A stretch of DNA of 64,000 nucleotides from the NCBI RefSeq assembly GCF_036588685.1, contig NC_086380.1, positions 38,578,692-38,642,691 on the forward strand, in the 5' to 3' direction. The position numbers were made by a program, and so were the translations under genes. Source of the stretch: Mytilus trossulus. Taxonomy: Eukaryota; Mollusca; Bivalvia; Mytilida; Mytilidae. The notes below the pieces were generated by a model. That model was given only the letters and a program-made list of their open reading frames with translations. It was not told the origin of the DNA and searched no databases. Shown one piece after another: positions 36,890 to 46,490 of this stretch. Position 1 is the stretch's first letter. Each line of letters opens with the position of its first letter.

Positions 36890-37243
36890 GAATGCCTGGT
36901 CACATTTTGGGATATCAAGGTCCATGGCGACGAGGTCATACTTTGGTATATAAATATTTATTGCGATGCGGTCTGATAGTATCGTTTGATTTGAAACTGC
37001 ATAATTAATTCCTGCATCTTGGGGATCGCCCATTCCGCGCTCACACAAGTTTTCGGTAATGTATCCAATAATTTTTGTCCACCCATAAACTATAAAAATT
37101 CACCGTGAAAAAGTCTGTAGCTAGTTTTCCAAAACCTCTTAAGTAGTTGTTTCCCGATACCATAATTCTGAGGTTATTTTTGTTGACATAAATCTGACCG
37201 TCCCAAAGAAAGTCGAAGAGAAATATTGCCGAAAGGATATTTA
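36890..37243 (-). pseudogene. ANF-receptor-like ligand-binding domain remnant, right arm
   Basis: The minus strand reads LRIMVSGNNYLRGFGKL, then after a frame change YGWTKIIGYITENLCERGMG and INYAVSNQTILSDRIAINIY. Order and motifs recall the ligand-binding fold of natriuretic-peptide/guanylate-cyclase and class C receptors (R-x-x-S-x-N ... F-x-GW-T ... C). Frameshift, lack of neighbouring exons and a decayed second copy argue for a pseudogene. Family call is tentative. Confidence 0.35.
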
Positions 37244-39421
37244 TTTGCTTTTATCGTTCGGGTAAAAGATAGAAAATCAACAGCCATAATATATAAAGCT
37301 TTTTAAGATTTTGAATCGCTTTTTAAAATAGAGTGTCATCGGCTTCATGTCTCCTTCAAGCAGTATTGTCATTTGATGAAAAAGATGCATCTGAGAGAGT
37401 AATCTATTTAGTTTCGGAGGGAGTTGTTTTTGCAGCATACACAGACGTTTTTGAGAGGAACCTAATGAAGACCTTTGATGCCAATGATAGAGTTTTTAAA
37501 ACTGTTGGTGGCTTCGGCAAAATCTTATACGGAGGTCTGCTCTATTATTTTCCTCCATGATTCTGTGCATTGAGCCACATCAGGGACTGTATATCTGACC
37601 ATGATAGTGACTGAAAAGGAAAAGGAATCATTTTCTAGCTTCAAATCAAGATATCTTGATTCACGTTTAACTATTTATGAAATCAAAAGCACATGTCTTA
37701 TATGACTAAAAAACAGGCAAAATGAAGCTCTTTCAGTTTTTTATTTGTTATCATGATATAGCAGGATCAGACAAAAGACAGATTTACATGATTCATATGC
37801 ATATTTTCGTTTTTTATTGGAAGCCTCTAACCCTTGAGATGCAAAATCTGACACCCCAAACGCCATTTTATATTTTGATGAAAAACTAGTTTTAAAACCA
37901 ATTAATTTTATGTACATGTATGAAGCTGGTATTTTGTAAAATTCCTTAAAAGGAATTCAATTCTATATAAATGATGCAGAGGGAAGTCGTCTAAAATATT
38001 TTTTTATCCAGAAATTTGCATATGAAGCCTCAAAATCTGCAAAACGGAAAACTAGGGAGAGGTGTTTGAGAAAACAGAGCACTGAAAACGACTGATTTTG
38101 CTTGCAGGAAATAGATTGTGTTTCAGTTCCGTCCGTGCAGTACATTATATGGTACTAAGAATTCTAAATAAAGAAATTTTGATACTTGAACTTACTTTGA
38201 CAATTTTTCTTCGCTCCGAAATTGCCATCCCGAGTCAAACATAGCCGACACCCCACATGTGGCGTTCTACACGGTGAATATGTGAAGCTAGAGTTCGTAC
38301 TAAGTTTGTTGTAAATATTTTATATATTTAGATTTGACTTAAAACTACCACAATGATATAAGAGGCGGGGTGTTACTGTTTAGTTGATATCTCAACCCTA
38401 CCTTTTTAATTCCGTACTTTTTTACAATATTTTTTTGCAAATTAAGTTTTCAAAGTGATGATCATTCACAAGTATGACTGAAGTACTTACTACGATGGTC
38501 CATTATATGTGTCCTTGCCACCAATGATAAAAACTGACCACATTGACCTTTTATATAAAGAAGAAGATCACGACCGACACTCGGCTAACCGAGAGATAGG
38601 TCGGTTAATCTATATTGAGTATGCGGCTATATGATTATCGGCAGTAGGTCTGTTAATCGGGTTGGCTAAAGTCTGTTAAGAGTAAAACTCACAATTTGAT
38701 GTTAAACCCTGTGAAATATACAGATTTTTTGGCACATTATGAGAATCACATCAAAAAAAGAAAAGTGTCTGACAAAATGATATCTATCATAGAACATTTT
38801 CCACCATTTAAAAAAATGCATAGCCTGCGCAATTTTAAGTAAAACGAAAAGGCGTCGTGCAAGTATGTGGTTTTTATACTTGTACGCATAGCAATATTTT
38901 AGATAAAAGTCCAAAAACCATTTTAAGATATGATTTAAAGGACACAGAGAAGTACTTTGGTTCTAAAAGATCAATTGTCATTGATAAATATTTCATAATT
39001 GTTATATAAGTTGAGTTATACCACATTTTAATGAATATTAGGGGAATACAGTCTGTTAATGGGTTGGACAATTTAAATCGTGTCAGTTAAGAGTTATTTA
39101 GCCACGACAATAGTCTTACTACCTTGAGTTTATATTTTCACATTGAAAACAATGAGATGTACTTATGACGAAAAATTTACAATACGGTGCAACAGTATCC
39201 TAATAGAAAGAGCACTTTTATTTTATTTATTTTTTCTCTGCATTTCGAATTCGCATGAATTTATTATTTATGCCAAGTTATCGATCAGCCTTATTTTTTG
39301 TCTGTTCAAAGTCTGTAACATCTATAAATCTGTTATGTGTTGCAATTCAGCTGGTTAAATTCCATGCGTTTTCTTTGGAATACTAAGGCTTTTATACCTT
39401 AGGATTAGATTACCGTATGTA

Positions 39422-40112
39422 AGCGTCACACATTGGCGGATAGACCAGCGTGCACCAAACGTACAGAGAAAACTGACAAAGTCGGTATACGTTAGTTGCA
39501 CGCCATAGGAACGCTTAGCAATCGTTCAAAGCGCGTTGCATAAGTTTGAAGTACGTCGAAATACAAAGGTAAAATTGAGAAAGGAAATGGGGAATGTGTC
39601 AAAGCGACAACAACCCGACCAAAGAACAGGCAACAGACATAGGCCACCAATGGGTCTTCAATGTAGAGAGAAACTCCCGCACCCGTAGGCGTCCTTCAGC
39701 TGGCCCCTTAAAAAATATGCATACTATTACAGTGATCATGGACGTCATAATTAACTCCGAATTATACACAAGAAACTAAAATTAAAAATCATATAGGACT
39801 AACAAAGGCCAGAAGCTCTTGACTTGGGACAGGCGCAAAATTGCGGAGGGGATAAACATGTTTATGAGATATCAAGCCTCCCCGATACCTCTAGCCACTG
39901 AAGGAAAGTAAATACGTTTGATGAACTCTACAACCCCAGAAAGTTTTTATGCAGCATAAAAAACATACAACATACGCCAACATACGTTTCTTGAACGCCG
40001 GATACACGTTTAGCCTTAGGTACGCTTCTAGTACGCCCAATTCACGCTTAAAGCATATTGGCAGCGTAAATGATTTTTAACACCCCGGAGCTATACGCTG
40101 ATGTGTGACGCT
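39422..40112. mobile_element. TIR element with ACGCTT/ACGTA iterons
   Basis: Terminal inverted repeats AGCGTCACACATTGGCG (39422) and inverse CGCTGATGTGTGACGCT (to 40112). Near both ends are degenerate ACG motifs (AACGTA, ACGCTTAG, TACGCC). It sits inside the SINE-like repeat and itself contains a dispersed repeat at 39575-39985. No coding region. Confidence 0.7.
39575..39985 (+). repeat. dispersed repeat, GGGAATGTGTC family
   Basis: The longest copy here: ATGGGGAATGTGTCAAAG, GACAACAACCCGACC, CCACCAATGGGTCTTCAATG, then CTTGACTTGGGACAGGC and GGGATAAACATG. The open frame 39594-39779 is part of the repeat. Confidence 0.65.
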
Positions 40113-41510
40113 GGTATTAGTTGTATTTCCTCAATGCTTTTCAACTTTGTTTTTGGCCTTTTAATCATTTTTCTTTAGCGTCACTGATGAGTTTTTCGTA
40201 GCCGAAACGCGTGTCTGGCGTAAATATAAGGCGCAAATATCAAATTTCAATCCTGTTATCTATGAGGAGTTTATTTCCGGTATGTATTTTCCTTTGTACC
40301 GAGTCATCATTCTCATTTTCTGCCGCCTAAGGAAATGTCTGCACCAAGTTCTAAACCGTGGTTCTAAACAAGAAATAGACATTAGTAAAAAAAAATTATA
40401 TAAGTGTTGGGTGCTGATTTAATGTGTAACAATAAGACAATTTTATATTCCTGTAAAATCACAATAAATGCATAATATTAATTTTATTTTTCGAGTAATG
40501 ATGTATTCCAATGATATTGTTAGTCATTTAGCCGACTCGCAGTCCGCAAACGTGCTTTTTTTTCTATCGAGTGACCTTCAAGGTGGTGTAGAGAAAGGTT
40601 GATGTTGAAAGGTTTGTCTACATTTGTTTGCATTATAAACATATTTCAGTTCATTTGATAAAAAAAATCAAAACATTACGAAGTTTATCTCTGATTTATG
40701 TACTTGTTGACTATGTAAATGACAAATTGGTGCCATTCATATCAATGAAACAGAATCCACATGATATGTGCGACCATTCTTTGATGAAATTAATATTTAC
40801 ACTTTTTAAAAAAAATCACTTTTATCAATTTTCAGATTCCATTGTCTAAACTTATGTTTCATTGTTCATGTGTTGTTTCCATTATTCTAGCCACTAATAT
40901 TGGGCCTATCTCCTAATTCAGATAACACCCCATATAACAATTAAATTATACTTTTAATGTCATGCATAACTCTTAACAGACCAATTAACAGACCGAGTTT
41001 TATACATCCGACCCATTAACAGACCATATTTTTATTAAAACTTGATTTATGTTACCAATATACAGTTTTTCGTGTAGATTTTTTCACATATTGATGTTAA
41101 TATGGTAAACAAACAAAATGCCAATCTTTTTTCGATGTTCAAAAGATTGCATGCAAGTAAACTCAACCAACTTGTCATTTTTGTGTACATTTTGTGTGTG
41201 TAAATGTGTATACATTTACTGATGAGTAACTCGCCTTTTCATTTTATAGATCGTTTATTGAAGCTAGAAAAAAAAAATTACACCACTGGATTCAGTACTC
41301 CAAATCAATTTGTCAGACATGAATAGTTTTTATGATTTAAATATAATTAAAAAGTTATACAATGAAACATGCTGACCTTGCACTGATTTTCACGATTACA
41401 CCTGATTAACAGACTTTAGCCAACCCGATTAACAGACCCACCGCCGATATAGCCGCATACTCAATATAGATTAACCGACCTATCTCTCGGTTAGCCGAGT
41501 GTCGGCCGTG

Positions 41511-41650
41511 AAGATGTGGTATGATTGCCAAAGGAGACAACTCTCAACAAGAGACCAAATGACACTAGATTATAGGTCACCATACTGCATAGTCAGTTAT
41601 AAAAGGCCTTATGTCTTTTGTTACTAATAAATAAACAGTGTTTTACGGAA
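41511..41650 (+). repeat. dispersed repeat, GATGTGGTATG family
   Basis: Reads AAGATGTGGTATGATTGCC, GGAGACAACTCTC, GAGACCAAATGACAC, TATAAAAGGCC. Its start is interrupted by the element ending at 41510. Confidence 0.7.
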
Positions 41651-41740
41651 AGTAGTAGTTTGAAAATACTTAGACGAGTTAATGCAAGTATTATATACAT
41701 GTAGCCAATAGTAGTAAATACAGACATTTTGTATTTAAGA

Positions 41741-42050
41741 ATGCTTCTTTTTGTAAATTTATTGGGGTGTAAAAGCGTTGACCGAAGTACATTTTGTATG
41801 AAGCGCGGAAGCGCTTCATACTAAAAATGTGCGCACGGTCAACGCTTTTCCAACCCTATAAAGTTACAAAAAGAAGCATGCAATACTTATAATTACATTT
41901 TTTAGCTATGATCATGAAAACACGAATTTTATAAAAATTTTATTTTATTTAAGAATTGAATGCTTCTTTTTGTAAATTTATTGGGTGGTAAAAGCGTTGA
42001 CCGAAGTACATTTTGTATGAAGCGCGGAAGCGCTTCATTCTAAAAATGAT
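41741..42050. repeat. hairpin MITE plus a half copy
   Basis: 41741-41879 is an inverted repeat starting ATGCTTCTTTTTGTAAA with centre GAAGCGCGGAAGCGCTTC. 41960-42050 repeats its left arm and centre only, so one arm is lost. Confidence 0.75.
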
Positions 42051-42183
42051 ATAATATTTCTGAAATTTTATGATCATTGTCCTCTACAGAAAAAGGCACG
42101 TTCTGGCCTTTTTATTATTGTTTTTTATGCATTGGTGAATTTAAATATATATATTACTTCATTAAGATTTATGTTAAATTTTG

Positions 42184-42340
42184 TACAAGTTAAAACCATT
42201 TTTAAGCAATATTTTGTACAGGTTATAACATGTATGAAGTATTTTTGTACATGTTATAACTTGTATTTTTGCATTATACAAGTTATAACATGTACAATAT
42301 TTTTGTACATGTTATAACCTGTACAAAATCGCAACTTGTA
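42184..42340. repeat. array of 18-bp palindromes TACANGTTATAACNTGTA
   Basis: Four near-perfect palindromes at 42217-42234, 42248-42265, 42277-42294 and 42306-42323, with starts 29-31 bp apart. Degenerate half sites lie at 42184 and about 42333. Sites 3 and 4 are the exact reverse complements of sites 2 and 1, so the block is also one larger inverted repeat centred at about 42271. Confidence 0.8.
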
Positions 42341-43714
42341 CACGACATATATATTCTGTGACGAATACCGCAAAACTTAACACGTGTCGCATATATATAT
42401 ATACCCCGTATCGCACCCCTTTCGGAACTTCTAGTGTGTTATTATCCGGAACTCCTCAGTGGCAGATGGCAATTGGCCTTTTCATATCAAAGAGTCACCG
42501 TTCGAAAACGAAATCAGATGTAGGAAAACTGTAGAACTGGCTATTTGAACAGAACGAGGAGAGAGAGAAGTGGAAACCAATCCTCCGATCTTTCTTCGCT
42601 CATCACGCGACATGAAGGAGAAAGTACAAACGATAATCGGTTTGAATGTATGTTTCTGACAGTAAACATGACTTTTTTTGTGACTGAGCACGCTAAAACG
42701 TAGGTATATTGTAAAGAACACAGCGGATATCAAATTCAATCAATCATATCTTTGTGTCCTGATATGCATGTAATATTTGCCGCTGGGTATTAAAACAATA
42801 CATTCATTCAGACCTATGTAAAAAGTAGTGACCTGCTATATTTTCCTATATGAGGATGTAGTTGGGATTTAAAGAATAGAGAATAGTGAGGTGAAATAGA
42901 AGAAAACAGAATAATGGGCTGCTAAGATAAAAAGAATTGGATAAAATATATTATTTTACAGAAAATAAGAACGTCCGGAATACAGTTATCAAGTAATTAG
43001 AGAAAAGCCATTATATCTAAAAATGAAGAATACTGACCGATTTTTTTTTTAAAGAATGCAAAAATGATTAATCCCATCCATATCTACTCTTTTTTTTTCA
43101 AGACAAATAAACAAGTATTTACATCTATCCCTATCACACAAGACTTTACATTTTTACAACTACTCAAAATATTACCATTTAAACATTCACATTTATTGTA
43201 TATTTTACAAATTAATGATATCTTATATAACCTTGCTCGACAAACAATATTAAAATGCTCTGATAACATTCACAAATTTTCAGAAGTTCTTTTTCTTTTT
43301 TTTTTTTTTGGAAGGAGGGGGGGGGGGGGGGTAAAAAAAATTGGAGAAAAAATGTTTTTAAAAGGTGCAACCTAAATCAAACATATTGTAAGCGAATAAG
43401 AAGGTCATCGGTCTAGCGCTAAAACTGGATAATACGCGCTAATAGGAATGTTTCACTTTTAAGAATCCATAGCTAACACCAGAGACAAGAAAACAATCGA
43501 AAAGATTTGTTTCGTAATAGGTGCAATGTATTTCAACGTATAAGCAAATAAGGAACGAATAAGAAACTGTATCAGTCGAGTGCTGAAACGGATCCTGTCT
43601 GAACTCAAGAGTCTGTAATTAAGAGGTTGTTGTTTGTAAAAGAGTTACATATTTGTTTTTCATTAATTTCTTTTATGTTATTTTCTAGTTTGAATTGTGT
43701 TACATTTGTCCTTT
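42341..43714. other. intergenic
   Basis: No gene recognised. Contains an AT microsatellite (about 42391) and a G-tract of about 14 at 43317-43331 next to a T-tract. Open frames at 42482-42739 and 43064-43375 lack any domain. Confidence 0.4.
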
Positions 43715-43865
43715 CGGGACCTTTTATAGTTGTGTATGCGGTATGGGATTTGCTCATTGTTGTAGGCCGCACAGTGACCCATAGGTACTTATTTTATGTG
43801 TCAATTGGTCATTTGTGGAGAATTGTGTTAGTTGTAATCATACCACATCTTCTTTTTTTTTTATT
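43715..43865 (-). repeat. dispersed repeat, GATGTGGTATG family
   Basis: The reverse complement reads AAGAAGATGTGGTATGATTA, the CACAAATGACC block, GGCCTACAACAATGAGCAAA and TATAAAAGGTCCCG. The overlapping open frame 43627-43956 is not a gene. Confidence 0.7.
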
Positions 43866-44279
43866 AATATATATTTTGAGAAGAATGTCGCAAAAACGTC
43901 GAATATATTTATTTGGTTTTTGTTATCTCCATGGCACGTTCTGTCAAATCATTTGAGAATAAACATTGAAATCAGCTTTTTTTAGAACATTTTTAAACTG
44001 ACCATGCGCAGATTCATTTTCACATCTACATAAAACATTTGGAATGTTATACCGATTGATTGATTGAAAAGTCGATTGCGATGTATCTAAAGCGTTTTCA
44101 CTTGAAGAACAATCGGTTCATAAAAAAAAGAAGGTCTTTTAAAACTACATCTGGAGATGGAATGTTTACGTCCTATTGAAGATCGATCTGTCTTATTTTT
44201 GCAATACTAAAGATCGGCGATCTCAGAAATGATCGATCTTTATTGTTAGTGGAAACGGAGTCTTAGATTTCTAATGATT

Positions 44280-44678
44280 TTAAGGATGTCTGCTGGTCAG
44301 GTTTTTGAATTCTTGTCATATTTTCGATTTTCTCAGGTTTTATCCATCCAATTGTATTAAATTTTTTTTTACACGACATCCCACTTTTGTCTTCATAAAT
44401 CTGTTCAATAGATCATTTCAGATTTAGTGATCCGGCGGCATGAAATCCTTGTTATTTTTTCTTGGTTTAAAGGGTAAAAACCAATTCCAATGTTAACAAA
44501 TAGTAAAGTCTGAAGAAAACCCTTTTCCCGCCATTTTCTAAATGTCTCGTATTTTGAAAACTACACACAAGACTAATGATTTTATTACTTTATTTTGTTT
44601 AAATATCAAAGTTGTTTTCATTTTAAGCAACCACATGAAATCCTTGTTATTTTAAATTAGAGCAGCAGACATCCTTAA
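44280..44678. mobile_element. MITE with TTAA target duplication
   Basis: TTAA then GGATGTCTGCTG at the left, CAGCAGACATCC then TTAA at the right; 391 bp between the TTAA sites. It also holds an internal direct repeat CATGAAATCCTTGTTATTTT (about 44440 and 44635). TTAA duplications are typical of piggyBac-like and Kolobok-like elements. Confidence 0.75.
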
Positions 44679-46380
44679 GCCATTTTCTTCAAAATAAAAC
44701 GGGACAACATTCTTAAACGAAATTAAAATTCATGATACCGGGAGGATAATTCTGTCTTGTCTTTCAGATATACTTTGATTGAACAATGATATGATATAAA
44801 AATGTCTTCACTATTTTAAAAAGAATTTCTGTTCAACACATAATCACTATGAATAACCTGAAATGAAATGTTCATAGAAGAGTTCCTGTGTACATTTGTA
44901 CAACGCATTGTTTTTCAACCACCGCATTTATATTACGTTTCTGTCATACTGACTGAAAACTAAGTACTATCATGTGTAGATTAATGTGACTTTATCGTAG
45001 TTTAAAACAAGCAAACAACAAAACAGCAAATGACGACAACTGGGTTGTCCCTAATTTGTAAGAATATAGCCTAAACCGACCGAACGTCTTTCGACGTTGT
45101 TTTTAGAATTGGCGCAATGTGTTCCCGCCTATTCAATTTGTTTACCCCCTTTTAGAAATATCTCTTTTTCCATTACGGTGACCCCATCTTTTTATTTCCT
45201 TATTTCGTTAAGATATAAACAACGCATATTCTATTGAAGACTCATGGAGATATTATTGGTCAATTTTTTTTAAACTTGATTTTTATAGGTATTTCACAAT
45301 AATAAAAAAAGGCGGGAAAACTATTATAGCAATTTATCGTTATCATTTTCCAATCAGAAAATGGTAATATTAGTAAAATAGTTTATATTAAAAACTAGAT
45401 TAACAAAACCGACAAGTTTTTATTGGATACGGACTTTTAAAAAAATATTACACTGCTATTGACTAGAAGTTCTAATTTCCAAATTCCGTGAAAAAGATGG
45501 CGTTTTAAATCGAAAACGAGGTCGGTGACCTCAATTTTTTATTTGCTTATTTTAAAGCTTTTACCTAGCCTAAAGTAAAAACAAAATATAAAGAAGATAT
45601 TATTGGTAGATCTGAATAGAAGGATTTGTCTTTAACCCTGTACAGCTGCATAACACAACAAACTTATAACAAACACAAACCAAGCGACTGTATATGGCCT
45701 ACATGTACACGTATCTCGTCAGAGATTTATATATAGGCACAAACACAAAGACAAAAGACACAAAGTACTCAGATTGATCTAAGAGAATTTGTCATAATTT
45801 TAATTACTGTGATGAATTGCATGGTTGTATTCAATTCCAAACTTGTGTTTAAGGTTCATTTGCATAATTGTGTTTTAGTATAAAATTGCATGGTTGTGTT
45901 CATGCTCAAATTGCATTGGTGTTTTAAATTCGTAAATGTGTTTAATTCCATGGTTGTATTTCATGTTTAAATGCCTGTTTACGTTTATGATCTAATTTTA
46001 AAATAAGCACATGACATGTTGTATGATTGCCTGTGAATGAACTATTCACCAGAGTTCAAATAAAGTGAATAGAAGCAATAATAAAACGGCCTTCAGCAAT
46101 GAGAAATACCAAAACCGTATAATCGGCTGGCAAGGAAAATGTTAAACAATTGAAACAAGAAAAAAAAAAAAAAAAATTGATGAAACACAAATACAACAGA
46201 GATGAACCATTGACAACCACTGAACTAAAGGCTCCTAATTAGGACAAGCACATACAGTAAATTGTATGTATTTGCATGCATAGCATTTGTCTTAGCATAC
46301 GGATTTTAAACTGAAATACTGTCGAAAGAAAAAATAGCCGATAGCATTCTTGAAACTACATAAGAAGACTAAAACTAACT
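44679..46380. other. intergenic
   Basis: AT-rich, no gene recognised. 45830-45980 has a loose repeat of ATTGCATGGTTGTGTTT. 46080-46140 carries a small dispersed-repeat fragment (GGCCTTCAGCAATGAG), with a similar fragment at 30540-30600 next to the paralogous gene. Confidence 0.4.
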
Positions 46381-46392
46381 TGGTTTAAAAAG

Positions 46393-46398
46393 TTTATT
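46393..46398 (-). promoter_or_regulatory. polyadenylation signal of BTB gene B
   Basis: Minus-strand AATAAA 93 bases after the stop at 46491, in a 3' UTR almost identical to that of gene A. Confidence 0.55.
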
Positions 46399-46490
46399 GA
46401 TATAAATTTAGCACTTATCAACCATTATATGATTCACCATATAACAATATCAAATAATTATATACAATTACAAAATACATTGTCTTAGAT

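Larger units (their letters stand above)
35152..38277. repeat. 3.1-kb decayed inverted repeat
   Basis: The left arm from TCACCGTGTAGAACGCCAC (35152) and the right arm ending at 38277 are reverse complements at roughly 80% or better over about 1.2 kb each. Shared blocks include GGGGTGTCGGCTATGTTTGA, ACCATATAATGTACTGCACG and TCAGATTTTGCATCTCAAG. The homology extends inward to about 36350 and 36890. Both arms carry the same coding remnants. It is either a transposon with very long terminal repeats or an inverted segmental duplication; no target duplication is clear. Confidence 0.8.
39365..40275 (+). repeat. SINE-like dispersed repeat, split by a later insertion
   Basis: 39365-39415 (AATACTAAGG, AGATTACCG) and 40113-40275 (CTCAATGCTTTTCAACTTTG, GCGTCACTGATGAG, GAAACGCG, CTGGCGTA) are the two halves of a repeat seen whole at 53687-53960 (minus). 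The second half keeps CTGATGA at 40184-40190, GAAA at 40204-40207 and GTA at 40220-40222, in the order of a hammerhead ribozyme core. Confidence 0.6.
38569..41510. mobile_element. TIR element with TTAACAGACC iterons and 5-bp target duplication
   Basis: Ends CACGRCCGACACTCGGCTAA (38569) and its inverse (to 41510), with arms of about 110 bp at over 90% identity. Both sides are flanked by AAGAT (38564-38568 and 41511-41515). Subterminal copies of TTAACAGACC/GGTCTGTTAA lie at 38647, about 38677, 39052, about 40975-41030 and 41405-41440. It interrupts a GATGTGGTATG-family repeat that resumes at 41511. No transposase is recognisable; part of its length is later insertions. Confidence 0.8.

Noticed and set aside
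37333-37560. Plus-strand frame in the right arm (FKTVGGFGKILYGGLLYYF)
   Set aside because: It is partly preserved in the left arm too, but so is the opposite frame (RPPYKILPKPPTV). I could not identify it or decide the coding strand, so no gene is called.
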